Positions 22,241 to 35,836 of a stretch of 64,000 nt of DNA are shown here, one piece after another. The notes beneath the pieces were generated by a model that had not been told where the DNA came from, ran no database searches, and was given only the letters and a program-made list of their open reading frames with translations. This DNA is from Atherix ibis (Eukaryota; Arthropoda; Insecta; Diptera; Athericidae). Location: positions 58,417,920 through 58,481,919 of the forward strand of contig OY282606.1 of NCBI GenBank assembly GCA_958298945.1. Reading direction: 5' to 3'. The position numbers were made by a program, and so were the translations under genes. Each line of letters begins with the position of its first letter. Within the stretch, counting starts at the first letter, position 1.

Positions 22241-23289
22241 GGTGGAATTCTCACATATAAGTTGTTTTAGTAGGTTAAAGTCCTACATTTTGACTTTCAA
22301 TCTTTTCCTCCCAAAAAATGTGTGGTTTTCCCATCTGCGGTTACATAATGCAGCCAACAACATTGACGATGAAATTCTCACACTGATTCTCGTAGCTAAC
22401 GGAGCCTACTTAAATCATTCTAAAATGTTCTGAACACTGCTTCTCAGGACATTATTTTGCTAGTCCTCTGTATTCTTCGTAAACTCGGGTCCTCAGCAGA
22501 ACAAAATGCAAATTCTTAGCCGCGTTTGAGACGAGGATTCTCCAAAGAATTTTTGCCTACTATATAAACATGAACAGCCTGTTTAACAATGAGCAGATTT
22601 AGAGCTATCACGACCACTTTGTTGTGGCTAAAATCAAAGTAATTGGCTGTTGTTAGCTTGCTACGAGTATTTCATCCGTATTAATGAAGGAGATCCTATT
22701 TGAAAAGTCTATATCCTGGGTCTGTTAGTCTGGACTAATCCACTAACTAACTAGATGGTATTAGTCTGGACTAGTCAAACATTCTGAAGTTTTCGTTCCT
22801 TGCGTTGGCCATTATTTTACAAGGCCCCATTCAAATGTCTTTTTTTCTGACGACTTGCTTTATCCCAAATCTATATGAAGGATAAGATGAAGTGAGAGCT
22901 GAAATTCATGTAATTTTTTCTTTATTTTATTTGTTCTTTACGTTTTCTTTTCATTTTTCTTAAAATGCAATTCAATTTTTTTAAATTATAATTTGCATTT
23001 CATTAGCTATGAAAAATTTGATTTATTCTTTATGAATATTAAATAAATATATTTTTCTCCCCGTTCCCTTGGTTTATTATTTTACTATGCATTTTTGGAG
23101 GCTTTCAACATCGTACATTTATGAAAATATAGAACGAGTTGAGGGCTCTTGTGTGCGGTCAGACGGTCGAATAACATTAAAGCTGATGAAACGCTCAGAA
23201 AATAGTAATTCGCATCATATCGGACATTGCAGATGTGAACATCCCGTTACATGGCCATCACCGTTAATATTTTTGTCGGAAACACGTAT

Positions 23290-23380
23290 TCCAGTGGTTT
23301 CCCAGTACCGTATTCTTCTGATCTAAGCCCATGTGCGTTTTCCCCAAGATAAAAAAAACACTTGAAGAGACACCTCAGTA
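23290..23380 (+). mobile_element. Mariner transposase C-terminal-like fragment (spacer unit 1)
   Basis: The plus strand contains PYSSDLSPCAF and, one frame away, CVFPKIKKTLEE, which together resemble the mariner motif YSPDLAPCD...FPK.K. The inverted copy of this piece supplies the first 14 codons of the long open frame of asp copy A. Confidence 0.5.
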
Positions 23381-24460
23381 CTGTCAGTAATATCCAAAGG
23401 TGTATAACCTTCCAGCATTTCTACAAGGAATAAAAGCAACTCCTCCGCCTATTGTTACAATAACAAAAATCAGAAATCACTTCTCAGATACGCATTGTAT
23501 ATAGACGTGTCACAAGCCGACACGGGTCAACTCATGCAACCAAACATTGTTTTAAATATGGAAAAAATTTGCAAAATGATATATGCTAAACTTCCGATTA
23601 GAATTTAATTTTTTTATTCAAACAAATTGAACAATGTCTTTAAATTAAAGAGTTGATTTTAACATTATAAGTGTAAGAAATTAAAAAAATGTGAATGCTA
23701 TTTGAATGCAAAGGCGCCAAATATATTACATCATGTAAATATACAGATAGACGCAGTATCTGCTACACAGTACTCGCTTTTCAATATCGAGATTCATTTT
23801 TAAGAGCTTGAAAAAATGAATTCCGATCGTTTTGCTATTTTAACAAATAAAAATTCGAGAACAATGAATATCGAGTTTTTAAACACATTATGATACTTTA
23901 TCAGCAATCGTAAATTTACCATTTTTTAATGCTGAATTGATGTCTACTCGTAGGTGCCGGTTTATACTTTACATCCCAATGGGATTTAATAAATATTTCT
24001 AGTCAACTTCAGTTCAGTTTATATTATTTTATTTAAATTTTCTATTTAAAATATACAAATTTTAATAATACACTATGCGTAAATAATTATTTATCACTAC
24101 TAGTTATATAAAAATAAATACATATTATACGAGTAGGAATCTAAAAACAAATAAATGATAACATGCATCAATATTATTTTTATTAATATAATTAATTTCT
24201 AGTCTTTATTAATAAAGTGACAATAAAGTTTTTTGTAAATTATAACAATCGTAATTTATACAATTATTATTTAAAACATGACAAAATTCATATTTTCAAA
24301 AACTTTTATAAATAAAATTCCGGACACATTAATGAAAACTCAATATGACAGAATAACATATATAAATAATTAGATAAAAACATTAAAACGCAATTAAAGA
24401 AAAAGTATTATTATTGGTACTATATGTTACTATTTTTATTTTCAAATATTTATTGAAATC

Positions 24461-24630
24461 TGTTAATTGTTCGTTCTGTGATCGTTCGTCATAACTCATT
24501 TATTATGGTTTCAATTTAGTAAGATTTTTTATTTTTATTTTCAAAACTATTTAATCATATAAAAAATCTTATTAAATTTAAAACATAATAAATGAGTTAA
24601 GATGAACGATCACAGAACGCACAATTAACA
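24461..24630. repeat. Long inverted repeat (MITE-like) just past the asp A stop codon
   Basis: Arms of about 72 bases, tgttaattgttcgttctgtg... at 24461 and its near-complement ending at 24630, face each other around a spacer of about 26 bases, with a few mismatches. It starts four bases after the asp stop codon (24635-24637 on the minus strand), so it would sit at the beginning of the 3' UTR. The same structure follows copy D at 51145-51314. Confidence 0.8.
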
Positions 24631-24634
24631 TAAA

Positions 24635-27600
24635 TCAAATAATATAAATTTCTAATGTTGATAGTACTGTGTCAAATGCAAAAATAGAACACAAAAAAGT
24701 GTACGGCTTTGTCTTGATCACATTAAAGTCGGGCTCCAAACTGGGAAGTTTCCTCCGCAATAGCGAAGAAGATATACTTTGTATGTGATGTAGTGGTTTT
24801 CTTATATTTTGTCGCATTTTTTCTTTTCGTGCTACCAGTTTCTTAGTTTCCCGTAGCATAAAAATTGCATCCGCTGACGTCATGAATTCTCTAATTTTCT
24901 GTAAAAAAAATTCGGAAAAATTATAAATTTTAGCACTTACAAAAATTATAATATAGGAGTTGAAGATAAATTTGAAAATTTTTTTATGAATAAAACAATA
25001 CACATTGTAGATTTTTCTAAATAATTTAGACATTAAAAATAATTAATAAAACATTATTTAACTAAATGTTTTTAATTTCGATATAAGGGATAGGTTATTG
25101 CTTCTATCTAAATAGAAACCAATCAAATTCTTATTTCGCATTTATGAATGTTTAGTAAAGATCTTAATGCAAAACTTCTGCCGACGTACATACGTATAAA
25201 AGAATTCGTTTCTTTTAATGTATTTTTAACAAAACATTTGTTAAATTATAATAAAAGTTCTTGTTAATTTTATTTTATAATATTAAAAAAAAAAATCTTT
25301 CGTTCAATTTATTGCCTCAGGTATAAGTGAGACTAAGTCTGTAATTACCAAACTTAACGATTGTTCATGGATGAAGTTTATTCATGTTAGGGTATTAAAT
25401 TGGGTTCCAGGTCTTATTTTTAAAACATGAAATAAACTTGTACCTCGCATACCCATCTTTACTGGTCCACTAACAAATTGATAAATAGTTAAACTCATAG
25501 ATAGACTACACTCGAAACCGATATATGTTAGGGCAATTAGTGAATCAGGATAAATAAAATATTTCAAAGAACCAGGATAAATCAAATATTTTGAATTTGG
25601 TCGAAACAGAAATACTTTACATAAAATAATTATTTTAAATCTATAGTCTACTCGTACTAACCTGCTTTTTATAATCGCATTGTGCAAATACCCATATTAA
25701 TGTACAAAGGGTATTAAATATTTCGCAATCCTTGTCGCACCAACGCAACAACATTTGAGCAATTGTGACAAGACCATTTTCTTGGAAGGTGTCCGCACGA
25801 GTCAAATCGAAGCGAGCCAAATTCAGTATAATTTTACTACATAACTCGATGAGTTGTTTATCTGCCTCCGAACGAATTGCTTGTGCCATTATGCCATAGC
25901 AGAATGAGGCTATAAAGTGTACATACTCCATAAGACTATGCGGAACTGTTCTCGAAATATTCTCTAAGCGCAACAAATTGCATAGTGCATAGTGCTGTAT
26001 ATTAAAACGCCCCTTTAGAAATTTGATGGAAGCACAAATCTTATATCGAAGTGTGTTACAGGGTTTCGCCTTATGCGCTAATTCTTTTATATTGCGTCTT
26101 ATCATTTTTATTTTCCAACCGGCAGCTACTTTGCGCACTAAGTAACCGCGCCATGCTGCCTGAATAGATTTGGCAGCTTTTTCGCGTTTAATTTGCTCTC
26201 GCCGTTCAGGTGTCATATTTTCCAAGAAACGCTTCCGGGCCAACACTCCGCGGATACGAGCCTGGATACCAATTACCGATCTTTGAACCTCCTTGAAGTT
26301 TCGTCTATCCTGTCGAGCCTGAAGTATGCTTCGAAATCTTCGCTGAATGAGCACGGTTGTACATCTCAGTTTCAGAAATTGTTGTCTCGTTTCCAGCATT
26401 TACTTCTTGTTTCTATAACTCCGTTGCAGATTAATCACTAATGAACGAATCAATAAATATTGATTGTGAATTTTAAGCATTTCACATCTCGCACGGAATC
26501 GTCTCTGCAATACTAGAACGTTTTTCTTCAGTAAAAGGAATGAAGCACGGGCTTTTCTTGCTATAAGAATAGACCTGAACTGTCGCTGAATGCAAACTGT
26601 GGCTGTTTTCAAATGCAAAAAAGTTTGTCTTTGTATCCGCATCTCCACCAATGCCCGAAATCGTATTTGGATTGTCCGTGTGTTCTGCAGAATTCTTAAA
26701 TATTCGTCTCTCTGTTTGCGCATCATTAATAGTGCTTTAAAACGGCGCTGAATAATACCTGCAGCCTTTTTCAATTCTAAAAATTGTTTTCTTTGTGTCT
26801 TCTTCATAAGATATGTTCTAAAGTAACGTTGAATTATGATTACTTTACGTTTGAATTCCAGAAACTCTTCTGTCTTAGCACGCATTAATTGCCAAGCTCG
26901 ATAGCGCCTTTGAATAATGACAATAGACTTCCGAATAGACACAAATTCTTCCCTAACGGAACGCGCGACCAGAAAACTACGGAATTGCCGTTGAATGATG
27001 ATTATTGCTTCTCTTGTCTTTCGGTATTCATACTGAGCAGTTTGCATTGATTTTGTTGACTTATACCATCGTTGAATATGTAAAATAGCGTCATATGTTC
27101 TAGTGAAAGTAGTTCGGGAAACTTCCATTTGTCTTTTAGCCCGATAGCGTATTTGACAAACTTTCACTGCCCATTTGAGCTTTTCATAATAAATATGTTC
27201 CTTTCGCATACAAACTGTCGCTCTATAATAGCGTTGAATTACAATTAAGGCATTACGTTTTTTCTGGAAGAGTGATCGAGCCATTTCCATTTTTTTCTTC
27301 GCCCTATAACTACGCTGTAGAAAGAGAGTTACAGAACGTAAAATTGTATAATTATCCCTTGCCTTTCGCATTTCGCAATTAGCTCTAAATCTCGTTTGAA
27401 CCACTACGACAGCATTCCGATAACGATGGTAGTTGTCATATTCAATATTTCTTAGCAGATGCGCCCTATAATAACTTTGCAATATGCACGTGGCATTTCG
27501 TTGTCGTAAATATTCTGCTCGCTGAATTTTCATTAATTTACTAGATCTAAATTGCCGCTGAATAATTTCGCAAGCAGTTTTAATTTTTCTGTAATTATCT

Positions 27601-30600
27601 CTAGCCTTCCTCATGCTTTTAATTGCCCTATATCGGCATTGCATTATAATTGCAGCATTTTTTAACTTAATATAAGACAATTGAGTCTGTTTACGTAGTA
27701 AATGACTACGAAATCTTATCTGAATGCAAATTGCAGAACTGCGCATGCACATGTACTTCTTGTACAAAATTTTCATCGATAAATGCGCACGATATCTTTG
27801 CTGAAGGACAATTGCAGCTGACCGTAAAAGTAAGTAAGATCTACGAGCTTTTCTTGCCGCCAGATAAGTACGGAAGTGCCTTTGTATAACGATCGATGCC
27901 CATCGCAGTTTTATATATCCAGCATAAACTTTCCTTGCTACGTTGTATCCTCGGTAGTGCTGTTGAATACATAAAACAGCTTGACGGATTTCTACATACT
28001 TAGCGCGCTGCAATTTCATTGCAATGTAACCACGAAAATATTGCTGAATCCGAATAGCTGATTGTCTCTTCCTTATGTATGTAGATCTGGTTATCTTCAT
28101 CAGTAAGTTTGCTCTAAATCGTTGTTGAACAACAACGCCATAGTGTTTAACTAGTGTGAAATGTTCCAATTCTTTCTTCATCATGCAATTGGCTCGGAAT
28201 CGTCTCTGAATTGCTATAGTATAGTACTGCATCCAGAGAAAATCACATCTCACACGCCTAGCAAGTAACGTTGCTCGCCACTTCCGTTGAAGCGTTATTG
28301 TTCTGGATTTAATTAACATAAATTGAGCCCTGATAGCCTTCATTTCACGATGTGCTCGATAGTGCATTTGTAGGGCACTTGCAGCATGTTTCAATGCATT
28401 ATAATCTTTGTATTGCGCGCGCATCAATTGTTGACCTCGGAAATATCGTTGTATTTTTATAATAGCTGCTCGTTTTTCCAAGTATTTTTTTTGCGATGAA
28501 CGCATATCTAAAGTTGCACGCCAGACTTGTTGGATCAAAATTATTTTCATGCGAATTTCTAAGAATTCAGATCGCATATGCTTCATTATGTTATTTTATA
28601 TGATCGGAAATACGTTTGAATTTTAATAGCATTATTTCGCAAAAGAATGTATTGTGTTCGTTCGACGCGCATTTTAGTATAGCCTCTAAAGTAAACTTGA
28701 ATAGTTTTTGTGGCTTGACATACCTTTATGAATTCATTTCGATGCAATCGTATCGATATAATAGCTCGCCATTTCCTCTGTACGACGATTGCACTTCTCT
28801 TTAAAGACAAGTATTTGCTACGTATGGAAATCATTCGGAATAGTGATTGAATTTTAATAGCACTTTTGGATCTCAATTTGAAATTCCGTTGATAGTTTAC
28901 TACTCCTTGGACCATTAATCGGAACTTTTTTCGAGTTATATACGATTTAAAGCATCTTTGAATTACGATGGCCTTTTCATACTGAAGCCGTGCTTGCACT
29001 TTTGCATCCCTTATTATAGGAATGCAAGCTGTTAGCTTGCGAGAAAACAGAATTCTTCGATACCATATTTGAATTTTAACAGTGCTTTGCCTTAATTGCA
29101 TGTACGTATACCTTATTATTCGAGTTGAATATGAAGATCGATACCAACGTTGAATCGTGATTGTACTAAAAACAATTCGTTGGAATCGTATTTGTGCTAC
29201 AAAACGACGAACATACTTTTGAAGACAAATAGCTGCATCAACGCGTTCTGCCTTGAATATATCGACAAATCGACGTGCCATGCAACCACGAAACGTAGAT
29301 TGAATAACCACCGCTGCGTTGTGTCTGCGCATTTGTATTTTATGTTGGATTCGCCTTCGAATTATGGTTTTAAGCCAAGATTTTCGCCACCATTGTTGGA
29401 TAACATTTGCAGCTTCATTAAATATTGGTGCACGAAATTTGTAAATAATCTGCCATAATAAAGAGAGCGTCTTCTCGCGGTGCCCGTCGACAATATCCGC
29501 TGCAGTTATATCACCTTTTAGTTCAAAACTTGCATCGGATAATGCTTTCAGTGCCAAATTTACATTGAAAATTCGTTGAAGTCGAGATATTGCCGGTACG
29601 CGAAGTTGTTGTGTTAGACCATCTTTTAGTAAGATTATCTCCATAACTCGTGTTAATCGAATCCCATCACGCATATCTACTGCGATGTTATTGAATGCAT
29701 AGTTAAATTCATCAAGGAAAGTCTGTTTATGTGTAAGAACATATCCAAAACGTTTTAAATTTCTTGTAATGTCTCCCATACTCGCTAGAAGTTCAGAAGA
29801 GAAACGGATCAAAATTTCCCGTGTCTCCTTGTATGGTGAAGTCTTCACAAACAAACATGGATTATGACGTATAATTCGCTTTGCTTTCGCTTTGTCAAGA
29901 AACAAAAGCAAAAACAAAATTTTTTGTAATGTGAACTTCTTTATATGCTCAGAATATTCTTTAGAAAACGTATAAGCACAAGTATAATTTTGTTCAATAT
30001 ATTTATCGCGAAAAAGACGATTCAATATAAAAGTACTAAGTCCGACTATATCACTGTTCGAACTCATTCCCACAATTTCACCAAAAACTGCTTCTAAGCC
30101 AATTCGCAGCCATAAAGGATTAAAGCACAGCAGCAACTCGAGTATATAACGTTGTAGAACAACGTCCAAATGCAGGTCACGATCTTTACGCATTTCAATA
30201 AGTTTCTTGTTGATACAAACTGCTACTCTAGAACACGGTTCACGCATTTCTTCACTCATGAATAATTGGACCGCTGCGAAGCGCAAGCTATCCATACGAG
30301 ATTTTGTCAAATAGCTCATTGACCGTTCCTCTTTACTAGGTGCCAGGGAGACATCTTTATTTCTAATCTCATGGAATAAGCGACCAACGTCGATTTTTTT
30401 ATTAAAATCAAACTCGGCTGGAATTGTGACTAAAGCATTTAACCATTTCTTGAATTCCATTTCATGCTTCAGTAGCGACCTCTCATCAAGATACATTGTG
30501 GCTGTTAGGAATGGATCACAAGTTGTTGTAGCTGCAAACGGATCAGGATTGATAACTGTCTGTAGAAATAGGTGCGAATCATACAAAACTTTTCGTTCCT

Positions 30601-32004
30601 CAGTAACTTTCCGAGGTGTAATTGGAACTTTCAAACACAGAGTATTTGTTGCTCTCACTTTTTTTGGTTTTCTTCGTGACCATGTATTAACGTTGCTTTT
30701 CGTACTTTGTGGATTTGACATAAAACATTTAAGGTCTTCATTGAATTTAGTGCGTTTTGGTGGTGATACTGCCATACATACCGCCGATTGATTAGAACGA
30801 TCAATAGCCAAATAATTATTAGACGAATTTGGTGATCCTGCAGAAATTTCTCTTGTTCGTTTGTGCCGTTCAGAAATGGATTCACCACATTCATATTTAA
30901 TTCCTGGTGTTGATGTATATTTTCGATAGTAGCATTTCGTATTTGAACTGGTTACTGAAGTTAATACATTACTTTTAATGCCAACTTCATTAATATTAAA
31001 ACGACTTGATTGTGCCAGGATTTCGTTATGGTTAAAAATTTCCTCATGATTACTAACCATACTAGTAGTAATATCCACGGATTCATCTAAATTAGTTTGT
31101 TTGAACAAATCTTTAATGTCATGCTGTTGATAATAGCGATTACTTTCAATAGGATCAATTGTATCCAAATCATTAAGATTTGGCAAAGAACCTTGATTAC
31201 AAGTACCAAGTCGAAACTGAGGAGATAGTTGCGATAAATCTTTCAAAGATTCAGAATATGTACGGAGAGGAGTACACACTAATTGCACATCACGTTTTAT
31301 GTCTTCTTCTCCCATAATTTTATTTCCTGTTATATTGAATGTTTGCTGCAAATTTTTCGTCTTAACTTCTAACACCTCTTCTTCAATAATAGATAATATT
31401 TTAGAATTATCAATTGTAGTAGTACGATTTAAAGGAACTAATTCTGTTTGCGCTGAGTCCGACTCTTTCCGTTTAGCTGGCGATGCTTCCGTTGAAGAGA
31501 TCTCATAACTAATATCATGCTTTTCAGTTTTTAGATCAAAGGTTTTATTAATTTGGGTCTTGGCTGGTAATTGGCAAAATCCATCAATAAAGTCATTATC
31601 ATTCGAAAAGTAATGTTCTTTACTAAACACAGTTGGCGCAACCGCAATATGATTATTAGGTGAACTAACTAATTTCTGTTGCATTAACGTTATCGATTCA
31701 CTAGTTTTCTGACCAGCAGATAATGTAATTTTTGAATATTCTACCTTCCGATTATCCTCTGGAGACATTATTGTCGATAATCGCTTCGGTTGAACTTTAC
31801 TTTTAATGTCTGGATTTGTAATGCCTGCCTCGACTTTGACTCTATACACTGGAGTTGGAAGTGAGGCTAAATAATCTAGATTATTTCTAGTTTTTACTGC
31901 CGATAATGGTGTGAATTTTATAACCTCAAAAAGAGACGAAACATTTGTTGGTGTTACCGGGCTATAATTTTCTTTTCCAATTGTATCTTTCGACGTAATA
32001 ACTG
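24635..32004 (-). pseudogene. asp: asp copy A: 5'-truncated, frameshifted, nonsense-bearing
   Basis: Copy A carries most of exon 4 (25662-32004) and exon 5 (24635-24898), nearly identical to copy D. It lacks exons 1-3 and the first part of exon 4; asp sequence starts at VITSKDTIGKENY. A five-base insertion at 28590-28594 shifts the frame after RSYKI, and a C-to-T change makes TAA at 26400-26402 where D has CAA (after RSYRNKK). Near 26000 a three-base net insertion changes IQDALC to IQHYALC. The long open frame from 32044 starts with 14 codons from flanking transposon DNA. It is very unlikely to make Asp. Confidence 0.93.
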
Positions 32005-34107
32005 TCTCTTCAAGTGTTTTTTTTATCTTGGGGAAAACGCACATGGGCTTAGATCAGAAGAATACGGTACTGGGAAACCACTGGAATACGTGTTTCCGAC
32101 AAAAATATTAACGGTGATGGCCATGTAACGGGATGTTCACATCTGCAATGTCCGATATGATGCGAATTACTATTTTCTCAGCGTTTCATCAGCTTTAATG
32201 TTATTCGACCGTCTGACCGCACACAAGAGCCCTCAACTCGTTCTATATTTTCATAAATGTACGATGTTGAAAGCCTCCAAAAATGCATAGTAAAATAATA
32301 AACCAAGGGAACGGGGAGAAAAATATATTTATTTAATATTCATAAAGAATAAATCAAATTTTTCATAGCTAATGAAATGCAAATTATAATTTAAAAAAAT
32401 TGAATTGCATTTTAAGAAAAATGAAAAGAAAACGTAAAGAACAAATAAAATAAAGAAAAAATTACATGAATTTCAGCTCTCACTTCATCTTATCCTTCAT
32501 ATAGATTTGGGATAAAGCAAGTCGTCAGAAAAAAAGACATTTGAATGGGGCCTTGTAAAATAATGGCCAACGCAAGGAACGAAAATTTCAGAATGTTTGA
32601 CTAGTCCAGACTAATACCATCTAGTTAGTTAGTGGATTAGTCCAGACTAACAGACCCAGGATATAGACTTTTCAAATAGGATCTCCTTCATTAATACGGA
32701 TGAAATACTCGTAGCAAGCTAACAACAGCCAATTACTTTGATTTTAGCCACAACAAAGTGGTCGTGATAGCTCTAAATCTGCTCATTGTTAAACAGGCTG
32801 TTCATGTTTATATAGTAGGCCAAAAATTCTTTGGAGAATCCTCGTCTCAAACGCGGCTAAGAATTTGCATTTTGTTCTGCTGAGGACCCGAGTTTACGAA
32901 GAATACAGAGGACTAGCAAAATAATGTCCTGAGAAGCAGTGTTCAGAACATTTTAGAATGATTTAAGTAGGCTCCGTTAGCTACGAGAATCAGTGTGAGA
33001 ATTTCATCGTCAATGTTGTTGGCTGCATTATGTAACCGCAGATGGGAAAACCACACATTTTTTGGGAGGAAAAGATTGAAAGTCAAAATGTAGGACTTTA
33101 ACCTACTAAAACAACTTATATGTGAGAATTCCACCTTATATAAATTCCAATTACATTTAAAGTGGAGCGTGCTTTTCTGAAATCACATTCTCTTCTGCAT
33201 AACCTCCTCTCTCCTTCGGTGTATTCCTCAAATTGATCAAAAAATATACGCTTGAAGATTTTTCCGGTAATCGTATAATCGGTCGCTCAATATACGCTTG
33301 AAGATTTTTCCGGTCATATCAAAAAGACAAATTGGTCGGTAGGACAAATCGTATTTAGGTGGCTTTTTCTTTTTGTAAGTAATGCAAGGCATTGCATCTT
33401 GTAGTGTTCAGGCAAATTTTACTGATGCGGGCCTTTATTAAACATATCCAAAAATATCATTTTACATAACGCAATTGCTGCTTTAAGAGAAACTTTGGTA
33501 TAGCAGCTATAGCATCAGGCCCCAGGTGCTTTTTTATTTATTATTCTTCTGGGCTTACATCTAGAGCGTTGGAACTTTCTCCTTTTACCTCTCAAAAAGT
33601 GTAGACAGTTAACTATTTACGACGGATCCCTTTTACAGTTTCTTCAATGCTATCCAAATTATATTCAGTTTACTATTGAGCAGTTCATCAAAATCGAGAT
33701 TACACCATTAGTAATAGTTTGGGAAAAAGAAATACATTATATTTTCGCTAGTAGTGATATACATCTCGTAAAGTATTGATCAAACAAGTTGAGACTTGTG
33801 CTCGTTGGAAAAGTGACAGTCCGTACTAAAAAAAATCTTTTGGAGTTTTTTGATTGTCTGTTCAGTTATAAGTTATAGGGTGTAAAAGATGGAAGTTAAC
33901 AAAGAGAAAATTCGGTATGTTTTTACAATTTTGCTTTGATAAAGGCGAAAATGGAGGCCAGACGGATGAAACTGTGAATGGTGTTTATGGTCCCGAACAA
34001 ATCAAAAATTGTAATGAATTAAAAATAGTAAAATCGTTCAATTTTAATTCCGCTCAATTAGCTAACCTACAATATGACACTTCAGCATTCAACTTCAAAA
34101 TCAACCG
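32005..34107. repeat. Inverted copy of the spacer unit, left part
   Basis: It is the reverse complement of spacer sequence at about 21258-23370, including the LINE RT relic and the mariner N-terminus. Small variants (aagaataataaataaa without the extra gtt found near 21828, and ttttggcctac) match the spacer at 47.7-51 kb rather than that at 21-24 kb, so this block derives from the former type. Confidence 0.88.
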
Positions 34108-34465
34108 GAGTCTGGTCCAAAACCTAAACAGTTCGGATGCAAAAATATATTAAAATCAAAGTGAAATAAAATAAGTACAAAAGTGAAATAATTCACTTTT
34201 GTATTATTTAATATAATACAAAATATATTATATAATATTATACTTTTAATACGTACAGACAATGGTGTGAAAAGTGTTGAAAAAAAAAATAAAGCAAACA
34301 CGTATATTAATAATAAATAATAAATATTTAAAAAAAAAAAAAACACTGGAAATTAAAGTGATTCAGTATTGGAAAAAAAAAAATTTTATTGCTTAGAACA
34401 CAAACGGAAGAGTTCATTTTATCGAGTTCCGAGTTTATTTCGTTTTTGTGTTCCTTGTAACTGTA

Positions 34466-35836
34466 ATGGCTAGCACCGCTAGGCAAATCATGCTATCTGC
34501 TACGGACACCGAAGCAGACACTGAGTCAGTGTCAGATTTCCAGCGGCCACTCGGCAGGCCAAAAAGAAAACAGACAAAGAGTCCATCTGGATCGACCAAT
34601 ACGCCGAACACATCGCCAAAAGTGATTAAAAAGACAATGAAAATAAAAAAAACAGAAACACAAACACCAACAACTAGCACCGCCAATCGGTTTCAAATAC
34701 TGGCAAGTATGGATGTCGAGCCAGTGCGAATCAGTACACCAAATGAAACCGTGAAGCCACCGCCAATCTTTATTAAAAACGTTGTAAATTTTGTTGAGAT
34801 TGGCCGTGCTATTGAAAAAAGAATTGGCCCTAATGCATTCATTTGCAAGGCTCATATTAAAGGCCTTGCAATTCAAGCGAATAGTGGGATGGCCTACCGA
34901 AGTATCGTCCAATACTTGGACGAAATGAAGGCGGACTTCCACACGTACCAGGCGAAGGATGAAAAACCTTTTAAAGTGGTAGTCCGGAATCTGCACCACA
35001 CCACTCCCGTAGAGGAAATAAGAAAAGAACTGGAGATGCTGGGTCACGAGGTAACTAGCATCTCAAATGTTAAGCAGAGGAATGCAGCGCTTCCTCTGTT
35101 TTTCATCTCGTTAAGACAAGCGGCTAACAACAAGACCATTTTTGATCTGGAAACGCTTGTCTATACAAGAATCAAAGTGGAGGAGCCTTATCCCACTAAG
35201 GACATAGTTCAATGCCACAGATGTCAACAGTACGGCCACACCAAATCATACTGTCGGCACAAGCCAAAATGCGTGAAATGTGCAGGGGAACACCTGACCG
35301 CAGAATGTAGTAAAACGCGAGACAATCCAGCAAGGTGTGTACTTTGTGCTGGAAGCCACCCGGCAAACTACAAAAGCTGCTCCACATATAAAATGCTGCC
35401 GACAAAAATATGCCCAAACAATAATACATCCACAAATAAGACGGGACTAACATCATTGCCAGTGCGACGAAACCTGACATTTGCTAAGATTGCATCTGGG
35501 CAGAAACAACATCAACACCAGCAACAACAACCTCAACAACAAAACCATCCACATCAACCTCCTCATCAACAACAACAGCAACCACAACATCAGCAGCAGC
35601 ACCAACAACAGCGCCAAGAACATCACCAACACCAGGAACAGCAGCAACAACAACAACAGCAGAAAAATGGTAGTCATGTTCATATTCCTCCCCCATTATC
35701 CTCCTCCTCAGACCTAACAACACTTCTTTCTACAATAACCAACAAATTAATTCAAGAAATTACTCTTCTTCTCACTCCTCTGTTAACTGCTTTAACAACC
35801 GCCATTTCCTCACTAACAAGCAATATGAATAAATAA
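34466..35836 (+). CDS. LINE ORF1, Gag-like RNA-binding protein
   Basis: This 456-residue protein would coat the LINE RNA to form the transposition particle. I start at ATG 34466 (MASTARQIMLSATD). Residues up to about 90 are low-complexity and charged. A PRE_C2HC-like region near 165-240 (KPFKVVVRNLHHTTPVEEIR) is followed by zinc knuckles: CHRCQQYGHTKSYC near residue 249, CVKCAGEHLTAEC, and CVLCAGSHPANYKSC. Near residues 348-400 there is a Gln/His-rich tract from CAA/CAG/CAC repeats. The set and order are typical of Jockey-clade ORF1. The stop TAA is followed directly by the ORF2 ATG. Confidence 0.93.
   Translation: MASTARQIMLSATDTEADTESVSDFQRPLGRPKRKQTKSPSGSTNTPNTSPKVIKKTMKIKKTETQTPTTSTANRFQILASMDVEPVRISTPNETVKPPPIFIKNVVNFVEIGRAIEKRIGPNAFICKAHIKGLAIQANSGMAYRSIVQYLDEMKADFHTYQAKDEKPFKVVVRNLHHTTPVEEIRKELEMLGHEVTSISNVKQRNAALPLFFISLRQAANNKTIFDLETLVYTRIKVEEPYPTKDIVQCHRCQQYGHTKSYCRHKPKCVKCAGEHLTAECSKTRDNPARCVLCAGSHPANYKSCSTYKMLPTKICPNNNTSTNKTGLTSLPVRRNLTFAKIASGQKQHQHQQQQPQQQNHPHQPPHQQQQQPQHQQQHQQQRQEHHQHQEQQQQQQQQKNGSHVHIPPPLSSSSDLTTLLSTITNKLIQEITLLLTPLLTALTTAISSLTSNMNK

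Larger units (their letters stand above)
21056..24460. repeat. Spacer unit 1 between asp relic Z and copy A
   Basis: This stretch recurs almost unchanged at about 47745-51144 and, as a reverse complement of its left part, at 32005-34107 plus 38700-38906. It carries transposon debris: a mariner N-terminus (21242-21483), a LINE RT piece (21835-22240) and a mariner C-terminal-like piece (about 23290-23380). The rest, including 23400-24460, shows no coding feature. Confidence 0.85.

Noticed and set aside
25382..25687. 101-codon stretch running past the exon 4 donor of asp A (also 52066-52371)
   Set aside because: It is in another frame from asp and lies mostly in the intron; exon 4 to exon 5 joins in phase 0 without it.
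28586..32044. Open frame of 1152 codons starting at 32044 as a true asp start
   Set aside because: The first 14 codons are inverted spacer/transposon sequence across a joint at 32004; intact copies start at the MSAFE exon instead.
35508..35665. CAA/CAG-rich stretch as an independent microsatellite or separate antisense gene
   Set aside because: It is the Gln/His-rich tail of LINE ORF1; the antisense Leu/Val-rich readings are shadows of it.
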